DNA from: Streptomyces sp. GQFP
GTDB taxonomy: Bacteria; Actinomycetota; Actinomycetes; Streptomycetales; Streptomycetaceae
Direction of reading: 5' to 3'
Length of the DNA stretch: 64,000 nt
Assembly (NCBI RefSeq): GCF_021545335.1
Contig: NZ_CP089312.1
Coordinates: 5,332,001 to 5,396,000 of the forward strand
The position numbers and the translations under genes are program-made. The notes under the pieces were generated by a model. It saw nothing but the letters and a program-made list of their open reading frames with translations, was not told the origin of the DNA and ran no database searches. This document shows, one piece after another, positions 7,985 to 15,738 of the stretch; the stretch's first letter is position 1, and every line of letters begins with the position of its first letter.

Positions 7985-10414
7985 CTACGCGGGCATCACG
8001 CCATGGATGCGGGAGAGAGTGAAGACACGTTCCGCTTCGCGCAGGTGGCACCAGGCGTCGAGGTAGGGCGGGTCGAGTTCCAGGTCGCTGAGGGTGCGTA
8101 CGGTCCGGTTGCCCGAGGTGGCGATGTACTCGACCGTGATGGCCGCACCGGTGTCGATGGCATGGGCGACCTGGCGGACGTCGCTGTACGACAGGTGCTT
8201 CGCGTATCCGGAGACGATCTCCTCGGTGTCCGTCGCGAAAGGCACCCCGCTGCCGAACGGGTCGGGTTCCGGTGCCGTCGGCGGGGCCTTGAGCAGCCGG
8301 TCGGCCAGGACGTCCATGCCGGCGTCGGTGGGCATGTCCGCGGCGCGGGTTGCGGTGGTCCGGGGGCCGCGCCGCCCGACGTTCCTTCGCGGGGGCGGGA
8401 CGGCAGCGGCGGCCCTCTGCGGCAGGCGCTTTTCGACGCGTACCGTTCCCCCGGCGGTCTCGGCGACCGGGGCGTAGCCCGCGGCACGGAGCGCGGCGAG
8501 AGCCGTCGCGGGTGGGCTGCCGCTGACCAGGACCGTCGGGGCGAGCTGCCGCAGGGCGAGCTTGGACAGTGCGCGGTGGGCGGCGAGTTCGGCCAGGAGC
8601 GCGGGTTCGTCGCCGTGGATGACACAGGCCGCAGGGGCGATGCGCACCCGTCCGTGACCTCGCGCGGTGTCGGCGATGAGATAGGTCAGCGGCTGTGGCA
8701 GGGCCGTGGCGGAGCTACCTGCCAGGTCGGCTGTGATGTCGTCCGGGGTGCGGCCGGCGTCCAGGGCCCGGCGGATACTGCCGGCGCTGAAGCGCCATAC
8801 CGACGCCGTGCCACTGGTCTCCCGGTCGGCCGTCGAATCCAGCAGCGCCGCGAGTCGCGCGGACGGGGTGCCGGTGACGACGGCGGTGAGGTCGGCGCCG
8901 ATCCGGGCGGTCGTGGTCGCGGGGGGCAGCAGCCGCCGGGCCGTGATGTCGAGCTCTTCGTCGGCGTGGGCCGCCAGGTGGGCACCGAGCGGGGACAGCG
9001 CACCCCGTGCCAGCACGCCCAGCAGTTCGCCTTCGCGGATCACGGTGCTGAACGGTGCCGTGTCCTCGGGGGAGGCGTCGTCGGCGAGCGGACGGTGCCA
9101 GGCCACGAGCGGCCCCAGCTCCGAAGCGAGCTTCACCCCCTGTCCTGCCGGGAGCCCCGCTGCCGCTGTGAGCAGCCCGTGGCGGGCCTGCAGACAGCCG
9201 CCGCAGTCAGGCGCACCGGCGAGCGCGGGAAGCGCCTTGTTGTCTTCGTCGCGCGCCCGGGTGGGGGTGAGCGGCAGGTCCCGCCATGCCCGGAGCAGTA
9301 CGGCGAGTTGTTCTGCGGGCTCCTGCTCGGCCCAGGCGTCGTACGCCTCGGTGGGAGGTACGCGATCGCCGTCGCGGGCCAGCAGTCCGGCGGCGTACGC
9401 GGTCTCCAGGGCGATGCGTACGACGGCGTCGTCCGCTTGGGCGGCCTTGCCGAGCCGGGCCAGTTCACGCGCGCCGATCCCGCCCGACTTCAGCCGGGTC
9501 GGCGGAGCGGTCGCGCACGCCGAAAGGACGGAGGCGGCATGGGCCGCGAACGCGGTGGCTGCCACCGCGGCCTCCCGCTCCACCTCCGAGGAGGTGATGG
9601 GCACCAACTGTGGGACGGGCGGCAGAGGTTCGAACGGAGCGTGCCAATCGGGGCCCCGCAGAGCCAAGGCCACCTCGGCCGGCATCCGGACGGGCCCGTA
9701 CCGGTGACGGTCCTGGAGCAGAAGCCCGCGGTCGAGTGCCCATCGGGCGCCTGGTCGGAGGTCCGGGCCAGGAGCCCCGAACACGACGAACAGTGACTGA
9801 CGCGGCGTGGACCTGGCGCTCTGCTCAAGCAACTTCCGTGTGGCCGCCGGTGCCCCAGCCACCAACGCGGCGACCCGTTTCGCGTCACTGTGATGCTCCA
9901 CCAGAGCCGCGAGTCGCTGCTGCTTGGTGCCGGGTGGCTTGATACCCAGGACCGCCAGCATGCCGCGCAGTTCCTCCGAGGTGGTGCCGGCCAGCAGCTC
10001 TTCCAGCGGAGCGTCAAGTCCCAGGGGCGTGCTCCACGCCTCCCGCAAGGGCGTAGGCATGCGGAGTGCCTCGTTGCCGTCCTGCCACACGAGCGCCCGA
10101 TCCGACAGCGCCTCCAGGGTCGCGTCCAGCGCGTGTACCGCCGCAGGGGATGTCGAGCCGAGCAGCTCCGCGAGGCTGTCCCGGGTCGCTCCTGCTCCCA
10201 GGGCGGCCAGCGCCTCGGCGGCCTGCAAGCACGGCAGCGTGAGTTGCGGCAGGACGAGTGCCACGGACCCCGGACGTTGGAGACGGTCCGCCAGTTCCCC
10301 CACCGAGCGTGGTTCCGGAGAGGAGGCTGCGTCCTTCCGCATGGCGAGTACGCGTGCCAGGCGGGAACCGTCGAGTTCGCTCAGCCAAGTCGCAAGAGTC
10401 GATCGGGACTTCAT
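7985..10414 (-). CDS. Helicase-associated (Helicase_C_3/XPB-like) protein with C-terminal WYL domain
   Basis: 809 residues. The N-terminal half is helical and repetitive (LAALGAGATRDSLAELLGS, ELRGMLAVLGIKPPGTKQQR), resembling tandem winged helices. The middle (about 440-650; GELLGVLARGALSPLGAHLA, then LLPPATTTARIGADLTAVV) matches the Helicase_C_3 domain of XPB/Ssl2-like proteins. The last 60 residues (AITVEYIATSGNRTVRTLSD, ERVFTLSRIHGV) form a WYL domain, a ligand or nucleic-acid sensor common in phage-defence regulators. No Walker A or B motif is present, so it is not an active helicase. I chose the ATG at 10414, with GAGG 8 bases upstream. The function is unknown; a regulatory or defence role is only inferred from the WYL domain and the island setting. 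Confidence 0.75.
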   Translation of the reverse strand: MKSRSTLATWLSELDGSRLARVLAMRKDAASSPEPRSVGELADRLQRPGSVALVLPQLTLPCLQAAEALAALGAGATRDSLAELLGSTSPAAVHALDATLEALSDRALVWQDGNEALRMPTPLREAWSTPLGLDAPLEELLAGTTSEELRGMLAVLGIKPPGTKQQRLAALVEHHSDAKRVAALVAGAPAATRKLLEQSARSTPRQSLFVVFGAPGPDLRPGARWALDRGLLLQDRHRYGPVRMPAEVALALRGPDWHAPFEPLPPVPQLVPITSSEVEREAAVAATAFAAHAASVLSACATAPPTRLKSGGIGARELARLGKAAQADDAVVRIALETAYAAGLLARDGDRVPPTEAYDAWAEQEPAEQLAVLLRAWRDLPLTPTRARDEDNKALPALAGAPDCGGCLQARHGLLTAAAGLPAGQGVKLASELGPLVAWHRPLADDASPEDTAPFSTVIREGELLGVLARGALSPLGAHLAAHADEELDITARRLLPPATTTARIGADLTAVVTGTPSARLAALLDSTADRETSGTASVWRFSAGSIRRALDAGRTPDDITADLAGSSATALPQPLTYLIADTARGHGRVRIAPAACVIHGDEPALLAELAAHRALSKLALRQLAPTVLVSGSPPATALAALRAAGYAPVAETAGGTVRVEKRLPQRAAAAVPPPRRNVGRRGPRTTATRAADMPTDAGMDVLADRLLKAPPTAPEPDPFGSGVPFATDTEEIVSGYAKHLSYSDVRQVAHAIDTGAAITVEYIATSGNRTVRTLSDLELDPPYLDAWCHLREAERVFTLSRIHGVMPA

Positions 10415-10504
10415 GAGGTGCACCTCGACAGACAGGGAACGTACAGGCGGGCCGAAGCCGCTTCGGGGCCAAGGTCAAGGATGGCGCAATTCCATGATCC
10501 ACGG

Positions 10505-10870
10505 ATGCCGTACGAAGATGGTGTCCGGGGCACCTCCCCGCCGCGGGCCCAGCCCGACGAGACGAGCCGACGGCAGTGGAAGATCTGGCTACCCGCTCGA
10601 CGAAAGCCACTGGCCAGGAGACGGCCTACCCCGCCGCCGCGTTGGGGCGGGCTGCTGTTGGTGGTGATCACGATCTTCTGGCCGGCCACCGGACCCTCGC
10701 CGAGGTGGACAGGATGTCCGGCACCGAATCGAGGAGCCGGTCACCGCGCTGTGCCGACGCGACGGCTGCACCGACGTCCGTCGCGTCGGAGGGGCTGGGG
10801 GCAACGGGTCCGACGTGACCGGACGCGTCCCTGACGGCCGCACGGTGATCATCCAGTGCAAGCACTACCT
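10505..10870 (+). pseudogene. Mrr-type restriction endonuclease remnant, frameshifted and truncated
   Basis: Three reading frames together spell one protein. From 10505: a basic N-terminus and a membrane segment (RWGGLLLVVITIFWP). From about 10684, one frame over: GHRTLAEVDRMSGTE. From about 10731, the next frame: EEPVTALCRRDGCTDVRR, then VGGAGGNGSDVTGRVPDGR and TVIIQCKHY. The last block is the restriction-endonuclease (Mrr_cat) core with the D...QxK catalytic motif. At 10727-10731 GAATCGAG would read through if it were GAATTCGAG, so a single lost T explains the second shift. Downstream of QCKHY the domain is cut off where the convergent oxidoreductase gene ends. A membrane-anchored defence nuclease is the likely ancestor. 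Confidence 0.75.
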
Positions 10871-12285
10871 CGGATACCCAGGTGGCGCAGTGCGGATGTT
10901 GCGGCGCCGGCGCCGCACATTCCGTGTGCTCCGGGGCCTGGTGGGGTGGCGGCCGAGCAGAGGAAGACACCTGCGAGGCCGGTGGAGTAGGGGTTGAGGG
11001 CAGGGCGGGCGCCGAGGATGAGGCGGGGGATCGTCTCGGCGCCGGTGAGGATGTCACCGCCGGCGAAGTTGGGGTTGGCGGTGGCGAAGTCGGCGGGCCG
11101 TGTGGTGCGCAGGCCCACGATCCGTTCGCGGGCGCCGGGGGCGAATCTCTCCAACTGGCCGAGGATCGCTTCGGTGGCGTCGCCGTCGTAGCCGTGCGGG
11201 ACGTGGGCATAGGCCCAGACCGGGTGCACGTCCGCGACCGACCGTGAGGGGTCTGCCAGGTATTGCTGGCCGACGAGAACGAAGGGGCGCTCGGGCATCC
11301 GCCCGGCCGTCACGTCCTTCTCCGCCCGCGCGATCTCGGCGATGGGGCCGCCGAGGTGCACGGTGCCGGCGCGGCGCGCGTGCGGGTTCCTCCACGGCAC
11401 CCCTTCCTCGACGGCCAGGTCGAGCTTGAAGGCGCCGGGACCTCGGCGGAACCGCTGGTAGGCGGCCCGCGTTCGGGTGGGGAGCCGGTCGCCGTAGATG
11501 CGGGCGACCTGGCCGGGGTCGAGGTCGAGCAGTGTCACGTCTGCGGGTGGGAGCTGGGAGGCGTGGGTGACGCGGACACCGGTGCGGACCTCGCCGCCGT
11601 GCTCGGTCAGCACCTTTTCCATGCTGCGGGCGATGGCTTGCGAGCCGCCTTCGGCGACGGCCCACCCGGCGCTGTGGCCGGCGGTGAGGATGCCGAGACC
11701 GACCGCCGAACCGAGCGGGCGGGAGAGCGGGCGGAAGGCGTGCGCCGCGATGCCGGCCCACAGCGCCCGGGCCTGCGGGGTCCGGAACAGGCGGGCGAGG
11801 AGCGTGGCGGGCAGCACGGTCGGAAGACCGAACCGGGCGAGCAGCAGCGGATGCGCCGGGACCTTGAGTAGCGGCCCCATCACGTCCTGCGCGAGTGCGT
11901 CCCAGTCACGCACCGGAGCTCCCATGAGTGCCCGGTAGCGGTTCCCGTCGGCTCCGAGCATGCGGGCGGTGTCCTCGACGGAGCGAAGAAGCACCCCGGC
12001 CGAGCCGTCGTCCAGCGGATGCGCGCAGTCGACCTCCGGCAGCCGCCACCGCAGCCCGTACCGCTCGAGTTCCAGTGACCGAAGCGCCGGGGAGGCGACC
12101 GCCATCGGGTGGACGGCGGAGCAGTGGTCGTGCAGCAGCCCGGGCAGCAGCGCCTCGTAGCTGCGGGTGCCGCCACCGACCTCGTCCGCGGCCTCCAGAA
12201 GGGTGACCTGGAGCCCGGCCTTGGCGAGCAGGGCGGCGGCGGCGAGCCCGTTCGGGCCGCCACCGACAACGACAGCCGACGTCAT
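10849..12285 (-). CDS. FAD-dependent oxidoreductase, phytoene desaturase/CrtI-like
   Basis: 478 residues. The N-terminal Rossmann motif is VVGGGPNGLAAAALLAKAGL with an acidic residue at the strand end (TLLEAADEVGGG). A second FAD-binding block is close to the C-terminus (GVFLCSAATPPGPGAHGMCG). This is the layout of the NAD(P)/FAD amine-oxidase/phytoene-desaturase superfamily, which desaturates or isomerises polyprenyl and retinoid-like substrates. It overlaps the upstream DUF3556 gene by 4 bp and closes the island operon. The final residues, RGSACTG, are encoded by the antisense of the endonuclease remnant, so the original C-terminus may have been replaced at a recombination joint. The substrate is unknown. 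Confidence 0.85.
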   Translation of the reverse strand: MTSAVVVGGGPNGLAAAALLAKAGLQVTLLEAADEVGGGTRSYEALLPGLLHDHCSAVHPMAVASPALRSLELERYGLRWRLPEVDCAHPLDDGSAGVLLRSVEDTARMLGADGNRYRALMGAPVRDWDALAQDVMGPLLKVPAHPLLLARFGLPTVLPATLLARLFRTPQARALWAGIAAHAFRPLSRPLGSAVGLGILTAGHSAGWAVAEGGSQAIARSMEKVLTEHGGEVRTGVRVTHASQLPPADVTLLDLDPGQVARIYGDRLPTRTRAAYQRFRRGPGAFKLDLAVEEGVPWRNPHARRAGTVHLGGPIAEIARAEKDVTAGRMPERPFVLVGQQYLADPSRSVADVHPVWAYAHVPHGYDGDATEAILGQLERFAPGARERIVGLRTTRPADFATANPNFAGGDILTGAETIPRLILGARPALNPYSTGLAGVFLCSAATPPGPGAHGMCGAGAATSALRHLGIRGSACTG

Positions 12286-14063
12286 GACACCGTGTCCAGG
12301 GGCGGCGTGCCCGCGCCGGGCCCCGGCCGCAGCGGGCCGAAGGACCGCACGTCGTAGACGGGGTAGTCAGGGCCGTCGGTGGGCCAGGGCTGGCGGGCGA
12401 GCATGTCCTGGACTGTGACGCGGCCGCGCTCCAGCAGGCCGAGGGCGGCGTCGTGCACCTCGTAGTCCTGGGTCTGGCGGTGGATCGGCTGGCCCTCCAG
12501 GCAGATCACCCGGAGCTCGCCGGGTGCGAAGCCGCACCGGGCCTGTACGGCGCGCAGCAGCTGGTCGTCGTGGAGGTGGCCCTCGCCGAAGTTCCAGCCG
12601 ATCGCGAAGCCGGCGACGAGTTCGCCGTCCATCACGACGACGTCGTCCTGGCCGTCGGTGACGCGGTCGATCAGGCCGTTGTGCGCGCGGCCGTGCGAGT
12701 GCATCGACCTCCAGCTCTGCACCTTCTGGCCCATGATCATGGCGGTGTCCGCGTCGTAGAGGCTTTCCAGCTGATGGGTCGGAAGCCGGCACGCCGTGGT
12801 GAGACCGGCCTCCAGACGCTCCAGGGCATCACCGGTGAACAGCCAGACGCTCGTGGCCCAGTTCCCCGCGTAGTAGCGCATGGCCGGCAGGAACGACACC
12901 AGGTCGGGACGCACGTTGCCGAGGACAGGCACGAGCAGCAGGCTCGGCAGGATCACCACGAGCAACCAGGGCGACTGCAGATCCCGGACCGACACGTCAC
13001 CGTGGGCACCGAAGAGGTGGAACAGCGAGAAGACGAAGAAGATGTTCCACTCCAGCGGCACGCCCATGGGCACCGTCGAGAAGATGTGGAGGTGGAAGAC
13101 GGCCATGAAGACGAGGGCCGCCCAGGTCCAGAAGCCGCCTTCGCCGAGAAAGACCAGGTAGAGCGGGACGGCGTACTCCGTGGCGGTGCCGACGTGGGCC
13201 AGCAGGAACGACAGGCGTGAGGGGCGCAGGTCACGGGGGTGGTCGCGGTAGAAGATCCGCTTGAGGCCGGAGGGAATCAGCGGCGCGTTGCTCATCATCG
13301 TCGCCACCACGAAGGGGAAGTGGTGGTTGAGCTTCGAGGTCGCGGCTCCCCACCACAGGGCCAGCATGACGAACGTGAAGCCGATGAACATGTCGGTGTA
13401 GGGGAAGAAGAACAACAGCAGCGACAGCCAGTACTGCTCGCCGCGGGCCGCCAGGAAGATGGTCTTGTCACGCAGTCCCAGCACTCCCAGGAAGACGAGG
13501 AGCGGGACGACGGCGAACGGGCTGAGCAGGCCGATGTCACTTACGCCGGGGATCGTGCCGCCGGTGCCGGGCCTGCTGAGCAGCCACCCGCCGGAGGCGA
13601 GCACGGCGGCGTAGAGGAGGACATCGACGCCGCTACGGCGATCGCCCCGGGTCAGCGGCACCCGCTCGGGCCAGGGCGGGAGGCGGATGGTTCCCGGCCG
13701 GAGCCAGTACAGGACGGCGCCGATCGGCGGGCTGAAGCGGGACGTCAGCGGGCCGGAACCGCATCCCAGTCCGATCACTTCGTACAGGAGCGTGAAGACG
13801 ATGAGCTTCTGGTAGACGATCGGCTCGGACCACCAGGAGGAGAAGTCGGTGAGCGATCCGATGCCCGGGGTCAGCGCGATGACGAAGGCCGCCCCGCCGA
13901 CGTAGAACAGGCACTTCACGACGTAGAAGAGATACACCGCGTACGGGCTGCCGAAGCCGTGCTCGACCCAGTGCCGGGTGAGCGTCCGCAGGCGCTCACC
14001 GCGCGGGAGGGCACCGAAGGTGCCGGCGTCGACCGGGGGCAGCTGGGGTTTCATGAATCCCAT
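12282..14063 (-). CDS. DUF3556-like polytopic membrane protein
   Basis: 593 residues. It opens with MGFMKPQLPPVDAGTFGALP, the start I associate with DUF3556 proteins of actinomycetes. Eight or so membrane segments follow in the first 400 residues, with conserved-looking His motifs (KLNHHFPFVVATMMSNAP, FHLHIFSTVPMGVPLEWN) reminiscent of HTTM/vitamin-K-carboxylase-like folds. The C-terminal 200 residues are soluble. The ATG at 14063 has GAGG 5 bases upstream, so the longer in-frame start at 14210, inside the ligase gene's end, is rejected. It lies between an AMP-ligase and an FAD oxidoreductase and is coupled to the latter. A lipid-modifying enzyme is a reasonable guess, but no activity is established to my knowledge. 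Confidence 0.7.
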   Translation of the reverse strand: MGFMKPQLPPVDAGTFGALPRGERLRTLTRHWVEHGFGSPYAVYLFYVVKCLFYVGGAAFVIALTPGIGSLTDFSSWWSEPIVYQKLIVFTLLYEVIGLGCGSGPLTSRFSPPIGAVLYWLRPGTIRLPPWPERVPLTRGDRRSGVDVLLYAAVLASGGWLLSRPGTGGTIPGVSDIGLLSPFAVVPLLVFLGVLGLRDKTIFLAARGEQYWLSLLLFFFPYTDMFIGFTFVMLALWWGAATSKLNHHFPFVVATMMSNAPLIPSGLKRIFYRDHPRDLRPSRLSFLLAHVGTATEYAVPLYLVFLGEGGFWTWAALVFMAVFHLHIFSTVPMGVPLEWNIFFVFSLFHLFGAHGDVSVRDLQSPWLLVVILPSLLLVPVLGNVRPDLVSFLPAMRYYAGNWATSVWLFTGDALERLEAGLTTACRLPTHQLESLYDADTAMIMGQKVQSWRSMHSHGRAHNGLIDRVTDGQDDVVVMDGELVAGFAIGWNFGEGHLHDDQLLRAVQARCGFAPGELRVICLEGQPIHRQTQDYEVHDAALGLLERGRVTVQDMLARQPWPTDGPDYPVYDVRSFGPLRPGPGAGTPPLDTVS

Positions 14064-14094
14064 GGGAACCTCGTTGTTCTCGGGGTGGCGCGGC

Positions 14095-15579
14095 TCAGCG
14101 GACGGATGCGAGCAGCCGGCGGCGCAGCGCGGGCTTGTCGATCTTGCCGACGGAGTTCTTGGGGACCTCGGGCACGACAACGACGTCGGCCGGGATCTTG
14201 TAGGCGGCAAGGCGGGAGCCGAGGAACTCGGGGATCTCGGCCGGGGACAGCTCCGCGCCGTCGCGCAGGGAGACGAAGGCGACCGGGACCTCGCCCATCA
14301 CCTGGTCGGAGCGGCCCACGACGGCCGCCTCAAGAACGGCGGGGTGGTCGTGCAGGACGGTCTCGATCTCCTTGGGGTAGATGTTCTCCCCACCTCGGAT
14401 GATCATGTCCTTCACGCGGTCGACGAGGACCAGGTAGCCGTCCTCGTCGAGCCGGCCCACATCACCGGTGTGCAGCCAGCCGTCCCGGATGGTCCTGGCG
14501 GTCTCCTCGGGCCGGTTGAGGTAGCCGCGCATCACGGTCGGGCCGGAGACGACCACCTCGCCGGCGCTGCCGTCGGTGACCAGGCGGCCGTCCTCATCCA
14601 TGATCGCCACCGTCTGGTCCGCCAGCGGCAGCCCGACCGTGCCGGGCTTGCGGACGCCGTCGAGCGGGTTGGTGGTAGAGGCGCAGGTCGCCTCGGACAG
14701 GCCGTAGCCCTCAATGAGCCGGACCCCGAAACGCCGCTCCACCAGGCCGATGAGCTGGGGAGGCATGGGCGCCGCGCCGCATACGACGAAGCGGAGCGAA
14801 GAGGTGTCCGGCCGCACCTCGGGCGGCAGATTCGCCAGCATCGCGTAGATCGCCGGGACGCCGGAGAAGAAGGTGGGCCGGGCTTTCTCCACCGCGGCGA
14901 AGAACTCCTTGGCGCTGAAGCGTCCCACGATCGTGGCCTGTCCGCCGGCCCGCAGCGGCGACAGGATGCTGATCACGATGCCGTTGACGTGGAACAGCGG
15001 CAGGACGAGGAGGCTGTGATCCGCCTCGGTCAGCTTCATCCCGTCGACCATCGCCGCGGTCATCGCGTCGATGTTGCGGTGCAGGAGTTCGACGCCCTTG
15101 GGGCGCCCGGTGGTGCCGCTGGTGTAGATGACCAGGGCCAGGTCGTCCAGTCCGGACCCGGGGTCCGCGGGCAGCACCGGCAGCCCGGCGTCAGGAGCCG
15201 GTCCGGCCAGTTCCTGAAGCGTGAGAGCGGTGACGGTCCCTGGCAGCTCGGCCGACCGCGCCTCGACGACGACGATCTTCGCGCGGGAGTCCACGAGCTG
15301 GTAGCTCGTCTCCACACCGGTCAGCGCCGGATTGACCGGTGTGATCGCCGCTCCCAGGCGCCAGGCGGCGAACATCACCACCACGAGTTCCGCCCTGTTG
15401 GCGAGTCTGACCGCGACGACGTCTCCACGGCCGACACCCCGGTCGGCGAAGTGGCGGGCGTATCCCTCGATCAGGTCGTCGAAAGCGGCGTTCGAGAGCT
15501 GACCGGACACGTCGTCGGTGACGGCCGGCGCGTCCGGATCTTGTTCGCGGCGCACAGCGGGCAGGCGGCTCAGGTTCAT
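14095..15579 (-). CDS. Class I adenylate-forming acyl-CoA synthetase / fatty-acid-AMP ligase
   Basis: 494 residues, usual length for the family. The ATP-binding P-loop is YTSGTTGRPKGVELLHRNID (about 162-181). A4/A5 motifs are present (VCGAAPMPPQL; EGYGLSEATCAS), then the DGWLHTGDVGRLDEDGYLVL hinge segment, RVKDMIIRGGENIYPKEIE, and the catalytic Lys near the end (KNSVGKIDKPALRRR). It would activate a carboxylic acid with ATP and usually pass it to CoA. I use the ATG at 15579; upstream in-frame sequence overlaps the divergent PucR gene and is not protein-like. It heads the three-gene operon with DUF3556 and the FAD enzyme, suggesting joint handling of one acid or lipid. Confidence 0.9.
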   Translation of the reverse strand: MNLSRLPAVRREQDPDAPAVTDDVSGQLSNAAFDDLIEGYARHFADRGVGRGDVVAVRLANRAELVVVMFAAWRLGAAITPVNPALTGVETSYQLVDSRAKIVVVEARSAELPGTVTALTLQELAGPAPDAGLPVLPADPGSGLDDLALVIYTSGTTGRPKGVELLHRNIDAMTAAMVDGMKLTEADHSLLVLPLFHVNGIVISILSPLRAGGQATIVGRFSAKEFFAAVEKARPTFFSGVPAIYAMLANLPPEVRPDTSSLRFVVCGAAPMPPQLIGLVERRFGVRLIEGYGLSEATCASTTNPLDGVRKPGTVGLPLADQTVAIMDEDGRLVTDGSAGEVVVSGPTVMRGYLNRPEETARTIRDGWLHTGDVGRLDEDGYLVLVDRVKDMIIRGGENIYPKEIETVLHDHPAVLEAAVVGRSDQVMGEVPVAFVSLRDGAELSPAEIPEFLGSRLAAYKIPADVVVVPEVPKNSVGKIDKPALRRRLLASVR

Positions 15580-15683
15580 GGAAGCGTGCACCTCGAAAGT
15601 GGTCAAGGGGGGACGTATCCAGGTGAAGGTAGGTCCCGGCATACGACAGCGGCCACGGACGCGCACCACAAGACGGGGAGAGC

Positions 15684-15706
15684 TGTTTGTGCTCCACGCA
15701 TAAACA
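15684..15706. promoter_or_regulatory. Inverted repeat between ligase operon and PucR gene, candidate operator
   Basis: TGTTTGTGC - TCCAC - GCATAAACA: arms match at 8 of 9 positions. It sits in the 160-bp divergent gap, 32 bp before the regulator's start. As the only strong dyad in this gap it is the natural binding site for the PucR-type regulator, possibly controlling both directions. The binding is inferred. Confidence 0.55.
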
Positions 15707-15738
15707 TGACAGAGGGATCGCGCCGTAGGATGCGTGTC

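Noticed and set aside
13978-15738. N-terminal extension of the PucR frame (as a 1008-residue protein)
   Set aside because: The first 587 residues are antisense to the AMP-ligase gene; the family N-terminus begins at about 15739.
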